Assembly (NCBI RefSeq): GCF_027945075.1
Contig: NZ_CP116034.1
Coordinates: forward strand, 3,906,001-3,970,000
Origin: Chryseobacterium sp. CY350
Lineage (GTDB): Bacteria; Bacteroidota; Bacteroidia; Flavobacteriales; Weeksellaceae
Length of the DNA: 64,000 nucleotides
Direction: 5' to 3'
In this document: positions 50,359 to 58,953 of the stretch, piece after piece
Layout: each line of letters begins with the position of its first letter
Position numbering within the stretch: the first letter of the stretch is position 1
Notes under the pieces: model-generated
The model's input: the letters and a program-made list of their open reading frames with translations, nothing else
Database searches by the model: none
What the model was told of the DNA's origin: nothing
Translations under genes and position numbers: made by a program

Positions 50359-51273
50359 TTGAGTACTTATTTAACTATTTTAGGCTTTAATTCGGCGATT
50401 CCGACTGTAAATACATCGCCCACCGCTCAGCTTCTGGAAATGGAAGAAAGATGTTTCCTGATCGACTGTGGTGAGGGAACGCAAGTGCAGCTGAGAAAAG
50501 CAAAAGCAAGATTTTCAAAAATCAATCATATATTTATTTCCCATCTTCATGGCGATCATTGTTTTGGTTTGCCGGGACTCATTGCTTCATTTCGTCTGCT
50601 TGGAAGGGACGTTCCTTTGCATGTTTACGGTCCGAAAGGCATCAAAAAAATGTTGGAGACTATTTTTACGATTACAGAAACCCATCGTGGTTTTGAGGTC
50701 GTTTATCATGAGCTGGATAAAGATTATTCCGAAAAAATATATGAAGATAATAGAGTAGAGGTCTTTACGATTCCTTTGGATCACAGGATTTATTGCAACG
50801 GATATCTTTTTAAAGAAAAGCAAAAAGATAGACATCTTAATATGCAGGAAATTTCTAAATATAAAGAAATTGAAACCTGCGATTATCATAATCTGAAAGC
50901 CGGAAAAGATTTTGAACTAAGCGACGGATACATACTTAAAAATGAAGTTTTGACCACAGAACCGGCGCATCCTGTTTCTTACGCGTTTTGCAGCGACACC
51001 AGATATTTGGAATCTGTAATCCCGATCATCAAAAATGTCACTGTTTTATATCACGAATCTACTTTTTTGCACGATTTGAAAGAAATGGCAGATTATACAG
51101 GTCACACCACTGCTTTGGAAGCTGCAAGAATTGCGAGACAGGCTGAAGTCGGAAAGCTTATTTTAGGTCATTTTTCTAACAGATATGGTGATTTGACGGT
51201 GTTTACAGACGAAGCGCGAACTGTTTTTCCAAACACATTTTTACCAAAAGCATTGGAAGTTGTGAAAATTTAA
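50359..51273 (+). CDS. rnz: Ribonuclease Z
   Basis: A 304-residue metallo-beta-lactamase-fold endonuclease that trims tRNA 3' ends. The zinc motif is FISHLHGDHCFGLPGL (HxHxDH), with further ligands in AFCSDTRYLE and LILGHFSNRYGD. The helical arm (exosite) for tRNA is at about 155-185. The start is TTG at 50359 (MSTYLTILGFNSAIPT); no ATG precedes the conserved N-terminal strand and a -7 box sits just upstream. Followed by the TIGR02757 gene after six bases. Confidence 0.95.
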   Translation: MSTYLTILGFNSAIPTVNTSPTAQLLEMEERCFLIDCGEGTQVQLRKAKARFSKINHIFISHLHGDHCFGLPGLIASFRLLGRDVPLHVYGPKGIKKMLETIFTITETHRGFEVVYHELDKDYSEKIYEDNRVEVFTIPLDHRIYCNGYLFKEKQKDRHLNMQEISKYKEIETCDYHNLKAGKDFELSDGYILKNEVLTTEPAHPVSYAFCSDTRYLESVIPIIKNVTVLYHESTFLHDLKEMADYTGHTTALEAARIARQAEVGKLILGHFSNRYGDLTVFTDEARTVFPNTFLPKALEVVKI

Positions 51274-51279
51274 GCTGAT

Positions 51280-52047
51280 ATGAATTTTGAAGAGTTAAAA
51301 GATTTTCTTAACGAAAAAGCTGACATTTATAACAGTTCTGAATTTATACAGGATGATCCCATACAGATTCCGCACCGCTTTTCTTTAAAACAGGATATTG
51401 AAATAGCAGGATTTCTTGCAGCTACAATTTCTTGGGGAAACAGAAAAGCAATCATAAAATCTGCAGAAAAGATGCTTGACATTATGGGGAATTCTCCATA
51501 TGATTTTATTAAAAATTTTTCTGAAAAAGATTTGAAATTACTTGAAGGCAAAAGTATTCACAGAACATTTAATGGTGAAGATTTTTCATATTTTATCAGA
51601 CAGTTTAATAGAATTTATGCTGAAAAGGAAAGTCTCGAAAATTTATTTATAATTAAAGATTCCGAAACCAATTTTTACCACGCGATCGAAAGATTCCGAA
51701 GTAAATTTTTAAATATCGAAAAACACAGAAGTCATAAACATGTAAGCTCGCCATACAAAAATTCTTCTTCAAAAAGAATCATAATGTTTCTGCGTTGGAT
51801 GGTGCGAAATGATCAACGTGGCGTAGATTTTGGAATTTGGAAAAATATTGATACAAAACATTTATCCATACCTTTAGACGTTCATACCGGAAATATTTCA
51901 AGAAAATTAGGTTTGATTTCAAGAACACAAAATGACTGGAAAACTGTTGTAGAACTTGATGACGTAATCAGGAAATTTGATGCAAAAGATCCCGCAAAAT
52001 ATGATTTTGCACTGTTTGGTTTGGGAGTCACAAAAGAATTGTTTTAA
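51280..52047 (+). CDS. TIGR02757 (DUF2400) family protein
   Basis: A 255-residue soluble protein. The N-terminal DPIQIPHRFSLKQDIEIAGF and IAGFLAATISWGNRKAIIKS, and later MFLRWMVRNDQRGVDFGIWK and IPLDVHTGNISRKLGLI, match the TIGR02757 family. It resembles an HhH-GPD DNA glycosylase-like fold (the LDVHTGNISRKLGL helix-turn region), which hints at nucleic-acid binding. No biochemical function is established to my knowledge. It is 6 bp from rnz and 9 bp from the following gene, so all three probably share a transcript. Confidence 0.88.
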   Translation: MNFEELKDFLNEKADIYNSSEFIQDDPIQIPHRFSLKQDIEIAGFLAATISWGNRKAIIKSAEKMLDIMGNSPYDFIKNFSEKDLKLLEGKSIHRTFNGEDFSYFIRQFNRIYAEKESLENLFIIKDSETNFYHAIERFRSKFLNIEKHRSHKHVSSPYKNSSSKRIIMFLRWMVRNDQRGVDFGIWKNIDTKHLSIPLDVHTGNISRKLGLISRTQNDWKTVVELDDVIRKFDAKDPAKYDFALFGLGVTKELF

Positions 52048-52056
52048 AAGATATTA

Positions 52057-52587
52057 ATGAAAACACCGCACGAAAAACTAGAGTTTCTGGAGAAAATGGC
52101 AGATGGAATTACCTCATGGATAGGTTCCATACCTTCCCTTATTATTCATACTTTGCTTTTTCTCACAGCATTTCTGCTGCCAAGTTTTGGCGTGGTCGAT
52201 TTTGATAAGATGCTTTTAGTGCTTACGACAGTTTTATCATTGGAGGCAATTTATCTGTCTATATTGATCCAAATGTCGGTGAATAAAAGTCACGAAAAAA
52301 TTGAAGATATTCAGGAGGATATTGAGGAGATTAGTGAAGATATTGAAGACATTCAGGAAGATCTGGAAGAGATCAGCGAGGATATTGAAGAAATAACGGA
52401 AGATATTGAGGATATTCAGGAAGATATCGAAGAAATAAATGAAGATGAAGATGAAGATGATCATACAGAAAGAGCAAAAAATGCAATTTTAAAGAGCAAT
52501 GTAAGCTCAAACAAAAATGAGATTAAAGTTTTAAAGGATAAAATTAATGAGCTGCAAAGCATGATCGATCTTCTTAAAAAAGACTGA
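52057..52587 (+). CDS. DUF1003-like membrane protein with acidic coiled-coil repeat
   Basis: 176 residues. Residues 1-80 contain two TM helices (IPSLIIHTLLFLTAFLLPSF and LLVLTTVLSLEAIYLSILI) with the pattern LSLEAxY..I.IQMSxN of DUF1003 proteins. Residues 81-135 are an almost pure run of Glu, Asp and Ile in seven-residue steps (EDIQEDIEEISEDI twice, then variants). The end is a second, ordinary coiled coil (about 150-176). It would form a highly negative cytoplasmic stalk. Function unknown. Last gene of the rnz cluster. Confidence 0.75.
   Translation: MKTPHEKLEFLEKMADGITSWIGSIPSLIIHTLLFLTAFLLPSFGVVDFDKMLLVLTTVLSLEAIYLSILIQMSVNKSHEKIEDIQEDIEEISEDIEDIQEDLEEISEDIEEITEDIEDIQEDIEEINEDEDEDDHTERAKNAILKSNVSSNKNEIKVLKDKINELQSMIDLLKKD
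52303..52446 (+). repeat. In-frame heptad-encoding repeat
   Basis: Purine-rich DNA with a 21/42-bp period encodes the EDIQEDIEEISEDI-type repeat of the preceding gene. About 3.5 copies of a 14-residue unit are visible. Such repeats can change copy number without frameshift. Confidence 0.7.
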
Positions 52588-52689
52588 TTTTACCAGAGAA
52601 TTATCTGCATTATATAATCTCATATAAAAATAATATTATCAATATCGCAACGTACAGATAAATAATCAAGCTTTTACGAAAATTTTTTC

Positions 52690-52697
52690 TATTTTTG
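52690..52697 (+). promoter_or_regulatory. -7 element TATTTTTG for the first anchor-L gene
   Basis: Exact TAnnTTTG match 16 bp before the ATG at 52714. Confidence 0.55.
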
Positions 52698-52713
52698 AAC
52701 AAACAATTATAAA

Positions 52714-55068
52714 ATGTTAAATTATAGATTGAAAAACTACTTTAGGCTTAGTTTTATTTTGTTATTCTGTTTCAGCATATTCTCTTATGCACAGAAAAAC
52801 AGGCCGCCGGCAAAAAAAACTATTCCCCTCAATGCTAAAGCCGGAGCTTATATAGATGTAAATGTAGCGCCTTATCCCCAGACAAATTTTACAGCCACAC
52901 AGCTTGTTACTGATGTTTTGGTGGGAAGTTCTGCCGGATGTGGAACGCCAAATATTTCTAATGTAACAGTGAGTCCAAATCAGCTAGTCACCAATAATGA
53001 CCGATTTTGGGGTTATTTCAACAAAACTACATCAGCTTTCCCTTTTGACGAGGGCATTGTTTTAACAACAGGATTTGCAAGAAAAGCTGGAAATATTGCT
53101 GAAACGGGTATCTTAAGCGATGGCAATGGTGGTGGAAGTGATGCGGATCTTATTGCGGCCATCGGAGTGACAACACAGATTAACAATGCTGCGGTTTTAG
53201 AATTTGACTTTGTACCTACAAGTTCTCAGATGAAGTTCAGATATATCTTTGCTTCTGAAGAATATACAGGCAGCTTTCCTTGCCCACCGACACAATATGA
53301 TGACGCATTTGCTTTGTTGTTGAAGCCAAATACTCCTGGTTCCACGTATACTAATTTGGCTGTACTTCCTGGAGGCGCAGGTCCGGTTTCGGTTCCTAAT
53401 ATTCTTCCTTCAAGTTTCGCATGTGGACCTATCAATGCACAGTATTTTGGATCTTTAGCACCTAATGCAACCAATTATAATGGTACTACTGCACCACTTA
53501 CCGCTGAAGCGACTGTTATTCCTGGGCAGTCTTACCATATTAAAATGGTCGTTGCTGACGCCAGAGACTCCAGTTATGGATCTGCGGTTTTCTTAGAGGC
53601 GGGTTCATTTGATATTGGAATCAGCATTGTAGACAGCGCAGGGAATTTAATTCCAAGCGTTTTAAATGTCTGTGACAATGTGCCGCAGGTTTTAAATGCT
53701 CAGGTTGTAGCAACTCCGGGAATGACTTTTCAATGGTTTAAAGACGACGTTGCAATTGCAGGTGCTACCAATATTTCATATACTGCAACTTCACCGGGCG
53801 TTTATAGTGTAAAGGTTACTATACCTGGAGGTAATTGTCCGGGCGAGGCGAAAGTAACCATCGTGGGTGGTACAACTCCTACTGCTCAGAATGCCACTTT
53901 AAAACTTTGTACTACACCAAGTACTTTAAATTTTGATTTAAATTTAGCTAAACCATCAATAAGTACAACTCCGGGAGCTATTTTCCGTTTTTATGTAAAT
54001 CAAGCAGATGCAATTGCACAAAATGGTAGCTTCATTGCTGCTCCAGAATCATTTAACGGAAATGATGGTCAGGTTTTGCATGTTGTTGTTTCAAATGGTG
54101 CTTTTTGCAGTAAATTAGTTACTTTAACTTTAAATAAGGAAGCAACTCCTATAGCAGCTCTTGCAGCGACAAAATTAAAAATTTGTTCAGGTGAATCTGT
54201 TACTTTAACCGCTTCCGGCGGAGTAACTTACCAGTGGAATAATTTCACAGGAACTGGCGCAGTTCGTACGGTTTCGCCAACTCAGAACACAACATACACG
54301 GTTTATGCAATTGGTGCGCAAGGTTGTAAATCATTGCAGCCGGCTACTGTGATCGTAGAAGTTGTTCCTGCAATCACTTCTAATCTTTCAGGAGGGTTTA
54401 TTTGTTTAGGAGACAGAATCACTTTAGATGCAGGAACTGGTCCAAATTACACCTATCAGTGGAATAACGGTGAAACTTCTCAGACCGTAGCAGCAGAATT
54501 GCCGGGACTGTATTCTGTAACTATCAGCAATGGCGTTTGTTCTAAAGTATATTCAACGCAAGTTATCTTGGCGATTATTCCTCAGATTATCAAAGTTGAT
54601 TATGATGAAAACGGAACGTTAGTGGTTACTGCAAGTAATCCTAGTAACGGACAGTTAGAATATTCTAATGACAACGGAGTAACGTGGCAATCCTCTAATG
54701 TATTTACAAATGTCGCGAACAACACCCTTGTTCCTATCAGAGTAAAGGTGAAAAATACAAGTTGTGTAGGTTTCTTAGAATATTTCACATTTATTATGAA
54801 AAATGTAATTACACCGAATGGTGATAATGTGAATGATATGATTGATTTCAGAGGAATTAGTGATCTTAAAGATTTCCAGGCTGTAATTTCTGACCGTTAC
54901 GGTAAAGCAGTTTTCAAAGCTGAAAAAACACGACCTTTCTGGGATGGTTTCTTCCAGGGAAAAAAATTACCGACATCATCTTACTGGTATCAGGTAACAT
55001 TTGAAGATCCTGCAACGAAAAAGCTAACTGTGAAGACAGGATGGATTTTACTTAAAAATTTCGAATAA
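52714..55068 (+). CDS. Choice-of-anchor L, T9SS type B surface protein (copy 1)
   Basis: A secreted 784-residue protein. A signal peptide (about 1-27) is followed by a choice-of-anchor L domain (about 45-300; PQTNFTATQLVTDVLVGSSA, FRYIFASEEYTGSFPCPP, and AVFLEAGSFDIGI). Four Ig/PKD-like segments follow, including one with KICSGESVTLTASGGVTYQW. The C-terminal 95 residues are a gliding-motility-type T9SS type B domain (NVITPNGDNVNDMIDF, DRYGKAVFK, and WDGFFQGKKLPTSSYWYQV). Likely surface-attached or released by T9SS. First of three tandem paralogues, each with its own promoter and terminator. Confidence 0.9.
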   Translation: MLNYRLKNYFRLSFILLFCFSIFSYAQKNRPPAKKTIPLNAKAGAYIDVNVAPYPQTNFTATQLVTDVLVGSSAGCGTPNISNVTVSPNQLVTNNDRFWGYFNKTTSAFPFDEGIVLTTGFARKAGNIAETGILSDGNGGGSDADLIAAIGVTTQINNAAVLEFDFVPTSSQMKFRYIFASEEYTGSFPCPPTQYDDAFALLLKPNTPGSTYTNLAVLPGGAGPVSVPNILPSSFACGPINAQYFGSLAPNATNYNGTTAPLTAEATVIPGQSYHIKMVVADARDSSYGSAVFLEAGSFDIGISIVDSAGNLIPSVLNVCDNVPQVLNAQVVATPGMTFQWFKDDVAIAGATNISYTATSPGVYSVKVTIPGGNCPGEAKVTIVGGTTPTAQNATLKLCTTPSTLNFDLNLAKPSISTTPGAIFRFYVNQADAIAQNGSFIAAPESFNGNDGQVLHVVVSNGAFCSKLVTLTLNKEATPIAALAATKLKICSGESVTLTASGGVTYQWNNFTGTGAVRTVSPTQNTTYTVYAIGAQGCKSLQPATVIVEVVPAITSNLSGGFICLGDRITLDAGTGPNYTYQWNNGETSQTVAAELPGLYSVTISNGVCSKVYSTQVILAIIPQIIKVDYDENGTLVVTASNPSNGQLEYSNDNGVTWQSSNVFTNVANNTLVPIRVKVKNTSCVGFLEYFTFIMKNVITPNGDNVNDMIDFRGISDLKDFQAVISDRYGKAVFKAEKTRPFWDGFFQGKKLPTSSYWYQVTFEDPATKKLTVKTGWILLKNFE

Positions 55069-55091
55069 TATTTTATTCAAAGTAATAATAG

Positions 55092-55122
55092 AAAAGACCG
55101 ATTTTATCGGTCTTTTTTTTAT
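55092..55122 (+). terminator. Terminator after anchor-L copy 1
   Basis: A perfect 11-bp stem (55092-55102 with 55106-55116), 3-nt loop and T-run. Confidence 0.9.
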
Positions 55123-55220
55123 TGATCATTTTTAAAATGAAATTACTATATGAAGAGTCCAGAATTTATGTTAATAATAATATAAATATTTTGGAATTAA
55201 ATTTAAATCAAAAAAAATAG

Positions 55221-55228
55221 TATTTTTG
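55221..55228 (+). promoter_or_regulatory. -7 element TATTTTTG for anchor-L copy 2
   Basis: Exact TAnnTTTG match 16 bp before the ATG at 55245, the same distance as in copy 1. Confidence 0.55.
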
Positions 55229-55244
55229 TTAAAAATAATACAAA

Positions 55245-58200
55245 ATGTTAAATAAAAGTGCAGGAAGTTTATTTTTGGCTTTATTTTTAGTTCTACTTGG
55301 AAATTTTACATTTTCTCAGACTAGAGAAAGAGGTAAAACTACACAGAAAGCTTCATCTCAAACCATGAAAGTGGGTTCATTCATAGACGTAAATGCCGCA
55401 GGATATCCTGAAACGTCCTTCAATATAACTCAATTGGTAAAAGATGTTCTTATTGCCGGAGGATCTACATGTTCTACCGCAAACGTGAGCAATGTTGTTG
55501 TTTCCCCAAATCTGTCTACAGGTGATGCCACAAGAACATGGGGTTTTTTCAACAGAGGAACTACCAATTTTCCTTTTGCAAAAGGAATAATTTTAACTAC
55601 AGGTCACGCCAGAAAAGCGGGTAACACTTTTTTAGCAGGTCAATTGGGCGACGGGGTTATTACTCAGGGGGATGCTGATCTCGCTGCTGCACTCAACATA
55701 CCAAACAGTGATTTAAGAGATGCTACATTTATAGAATTTGATTTTGTTCCTACTTCAACCCAGGTTACTTTCAGATATTTATTTGCTTCAGAAGAATATG
55801 ATAATGATTTCCCATGTCAGTTTGTAGATGGTTTTGCACTACTGCTCAAAAAAGTCGGAGATCCTTACACCAATTTAGCTGTTTTGCCAGGAGGCGCAGG
55901 ACCCGTAAGTGTTAAAAACATCCGTCCTTCAACAGAATTTGATGGTACACCGCTTAGTTGTGGTGCACTCAACCCTTCGTTTTTCGGAGGATATAATACC
56001 TCTGCTATAGAAACAAATTTTAACGGACGTACAATACCACTTACAGCACAAGCTACAGTAATTCCTGGTCAGACGTATCATTTTAAGATGGTTTTGGCTG
56101 ATTCTGGTGACCCATCACACGATTCGGGAGTTTTTTTAGAAGCAGGTTCTTTTGATATAGGTGTTCAGATTTTAGGTTCAAATGGTGTTCAGCTTCCCGC
56201 TTCAATTAATGTTTGCGACAATGCACCACAGACGTTTACGGCATCTGCTCAGATTCCGGGTGCTACATATCAATGGTTTTTAGGTACTACTCCGATTACA
56301 GGAGCAACCGGACCATCTTATACAGCAACGCAACCAGGTGTATATTCTATAGAAGTTACTCTTCCTGGAAATTCTTGTCCGGGAAAAGCGACCGTGACGA
56401 TAGTTGGCGGAACATCACCAACCGTACAGAATGCAACGCTTACAAGTTGTTTTGCACCCGGAAATGCTATTTTTAATTTAACATCTGCTCAGCCTTCAAT
56501 CAGTACAACGCCGGGAGTAACTTTTGCATATTATCTGAATCAGACCGATGCAAATGCAGGAAATTCGTCCACAATTTCTACACCTACTACATTTTCTAGC
56601 GCAGGTAATCAAACGATTTATGTTCTTGTTAAAAGCGGTTTCTGTTCGAAAGTGGCACAGCTTCAGTTAGTAAAAGCTGCGGAAATAGTACCTACAATTG
56701 CTGCGCCTGCAGCATTAACTTGCGCCAATAATCAGGTTACGCTTAATGCCTCGGCATCAGTTTACCCTACAGGATCTACTTTTGCATGGACAACTACTGG
56801 TGGAAATATTGTTTCCGGAGGTACTACTTTAAATCCTGTTGTAAATGCAGCCGGAACTTACACTCTTACTATTTCAAATACTTTTGCAGGAAATGTAACC
56901 TGTACCGGAACGGCAAATGTGACGGTAATTGGTGACAGCTCACCACCCGCAACAGGAGTTACAGCAAGTAAACTAATTATCTGTTCCGGAGAATCTGTAG
57001 TCCTTACAGCAACTGGAGGAGCAACATATAACTGGACGGGTCTTACAGGAAATGGAGCTACCCAAACAGTTTCTCCTACAGCAACGACAACCTACAGCGT
57101 TACAGCAGTCGGCGCAAACGGATGCGTTTCAACATCTCCCGCTACAATAACTATACAGGTTTCTCAACCGTTTACGGCTCAGAATGCAAGTCTTATAAAA
57201 TGTTTTCAGCAAGGAAATATAATCTACGATCTTACTTCAGCTCAAAGTCAGATTACGACATCACCGGCAGGTATCACATTTACCTATTATGTTAATCAGG
57301 CAGATGCAATCGCCGGAAATACAAGCAATATTACAACTCCCACAACGTTCCCAAGTGCAGGAAATCAAACAATTTATGTGTTGGTAAGCAATGGCGGATG
57401 TAAATATGTAGTGACATTGCAGTTGCTGACAACAGCACCAACGACATTAACTATTGCCGCACCTCAGACCATCACTTGTACTACAACTCAGGTGACGCTT
57501 AATGCGGGCGCATCAACTTTTCCTGCAGGATCAATAATCAACTGGACGACTACAGGAGGAAATATTGTATCTGGTGCTAATACACTCAGTCCCATTGTAA
57601 ATGCGGCAGGTACTTATACATTAACGATAAGCAATACAACGCAGCCTGCTAACTTAACTTGTACTTTTACTGCAACTGTAACCGTTATTCAGGATAAAGT
57701 TTTACCGGTTGCTAATTTGACATCAACCTTCCAGCAGATATGTCCAGGAGAATCAGTTACTCTTACAGCTTCGGGAGGTGTTACCTACAATTGGGGCGGA
57801 GGTCTTACCGGAAACGGTGCAACACAAGTAGTTTCTCCTACTAATAATACAATATATACTGTTTTTGCAGTGGGAGCAAATGGTTGCGTTTCTGCAAATC
57901 CGGCATCAATCACCATTGTTGTGGGACCGCCAACAGCTCTTGTTGTTGCCTCAAAAATTAAAATTTGTGCCGGAGAATCTGTCACATTGACGGCGAGCGG
58001 CGGATTTACATATAATTGGGTGGGATTACCTGGAACTGGAAATACTCAAATTGTAACGCCTGCTGTAACCACTACTTATTCTGTATTTGCATTGGGTGGA
58101 AATGGTTGTGTTTCTAATACTCCGGCTACGATTACCATAGAAGTTGTTCCGGCAATTGTCTCTACTTTGCAGGATGTTTACGCTTGTGCGGGAGATAACG

Positions 58201-58847
58201 GAACTTTGGATGCAGGTGCAGGACCAAACTATACTTATCTGTGGAGTAATGGTGCAACAACACAGACTATCACGACAAATGTACCCGGATCTTATTCTGT
58301 AACGATCAGCAATGGTACTTGTTCAAAATTGTTTACGGCACAGCTCATCAACCCTGATCTACCACAATTTACAAATGTAGTTTATGAAAATAATGTCCTT
58401 ACTATTTCTGCGACAAATCCTACCACAGGGTCACTGGAATATTCTATTGACGGAGGTAACACTTGGCAGTCTTCAAACATATTCTATAATGTTTTAGACA
58501 ATACAAATTATTCAATATCAGTAAGAGTAAAAGATGCAAAATGCGGTAATACGCTTAGTTTCTTCACTTTCATTATTTCCAACGCCATTACCCCAAATAG
58601 TGACGGTATCAATGACTATATCGATTTCACAGGAATAAGCAGTTATAAGAACTTTGCGGCATCAATATTTGACCGATATGGTGCAGAACTCTTTAAGGCC
58701 GACAAATCAAACGTCAGATGGGATGGTTCTCTGAAAGGTATCAATTTACCGACAGCGACTTATTGGTTCAGAGTGCAATGGGAAAACCCTGCAAGCAAAA
58801 AACTGGAATTAAGATCCGGATGGATATTACTTAAAAATAGAAATTAA
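55245..58847 (+). CDS. Choice-of-anchor L, T9SS type B surface protein (copy 2, enlarged)
   Basis: A secreted 1200-residue protein with the same plan as its neighbours: signal peptide, choice-of-anchor L domain (about 45-310; FRYLFASEEYDNDFPCQF), Ig/PKD-like modules, and a type B sorting domain (NAITPNSDGINDYIDF to the end). It is about 415 residues longer because of extra modules. A block of about 251 residues (from 56448) is repeated at 57201 with the same order (FNLTSAQPSISTTPG type, then TFAWTTTGGNIVSGG, then GESVVLTATGG). A further GESVTLTASGG module follows near 57965. No enzyme motif. Confidence 0.9.
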   Translation: MLNKSAGSLFLALFLVLLGNFTFSQTRERGKTTQKASSQTMKVGSFIDVNAAGYPETSFNITQLVKDVLIAGGSTCSTANVSNVVVSPNLSTGDATRTWGFFNRGTTNFPFAKGIILTTGHARKAGNTFLAGQLGDGVITQGDADLAAALNIPNSDLRDATFIEFDFVPTSTQVTFRYLFASEEYDNDFPCQFVDGFALLLKKVGDPYTNLAVLPGGAGPVSVKNIRPSTEFDGTPLSCGALNPSFFGGYNTSAIETNFNGRTIPLTAQATVIPGQTYHFKMVLADSGDPSHDSGVFLEAGSFDIGVQILGSNGVQLPASINVCDNAPQTFTASAQIPGATYQWFLGTTPITGATGPSYTATQPGVYSIEVTLPGNSCPGKATVTIVGGTSPTVQNATLTSCFAPGNAIFNLTSAQPSISTTPGVTFAYYLNQTDANAGNSSTISTPTTFSSAGNQTIYVLVKSGFCSKVAQLQLVKAAEIVPTIAAPAALTCANNQVTLNASASVYPTGSTFAWTTTGGNIVSGGTTLNPVVNAAGTYTLTISNTFAGNVTCTGTANVTVIGDSSPPATGVTASKLIICSGESVVLTATGGATYNWTGLTGNGATQTVSPTATTTYSVTAVGANGCVSTSPATITIQVSQPFTAQNASLIKCFQQGNIIYDLTSAQSQITTSPAGITFTYYVNQADAIAGNTSNITTPTTFPSAGNQTIYVLVSNGGCKYVVTLQLLTTAPTTLTIAAPQTITCTTTQVTLNAGASTFPAGSIINWTTTGGNIVSGANTLSPIVNAAGTYTLTISNTTQPANLTCTFTATVTVIQDKVLPVANLTSTFQQICPGESVTLTASGGVTYNWGGGLTGNGATQVVSPTNNTIYTVFAVGANGCVSANPASITIVVGPPTALVVASKIKICAGESVTLTASGGFTYNWVGLPGTGNTQIVTPAVTTTYSVFALGGNGCVSNTPATITIEVVPAIVSTLQDVYACAGDNGTLDAGAGPNYTYLWSNGATTQTITTNVPGSYSVTISNGTCSKLFTAQLINPDLPQFTNVVYENNVLTISATNPTTGSLEYSIDGGNTWQSSNIFYNVLDNTNYSISVRVKDAKCGNTLSFFTFIISNAITPNSDGINDYIDFTGISSYKNFAASIFDRYGAELFKADKSNVRWDGSLKGINLPTATYWFRVQWENPASKKLELRSGWILLKNRN
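56448..57950 (+). repeat. Internal tandem duplication of about 753 bp in anchor-L copy 2
   Basis: Two consecutive blocks (about 56448-57200 and 57201-57950) encode the same order of domains: a Cys-start segment with (I/N)xLTSAQ, a TTGGNIVSG segment, and an ICxGESVxLTAxGG segment. Protein similarity is clear, but DNA identity is partial, so the duplication is not recent. Ends are approximate. Confidence 0.7.
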
Positions 58848-58856
58848 ATAAAATTT

Positions 58857-58884
58857 AAAGTCTTCCTTCCGGAAGACTTTTTTA
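58857..58884 (+). terminator. Terminator after anchor-L copy 2
   Basis: A perfect 10-bp stem (58857-58866 with 58871-58880) with TTCC loop and T-run, 9 bp after the stop. Confidence 0.9.
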
Positions 58885-58928
58885 TGTTAAAAACTTGAGT
58901 TATTAATGGCATTTTTGTAAAAAAAAAC

Positions 58929-58936
58929 TAAATTTG
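58929..58936 (+). promoter_or_regulatory. -7 element TAAATTTG for anchor-L copy 3
   Basis: Exact TAnnTTTG match 17 bp before the ATG at 58954. Confidence 0.55.
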
Positions 58937-58953
58937 TTGAAACAAAAATTATT

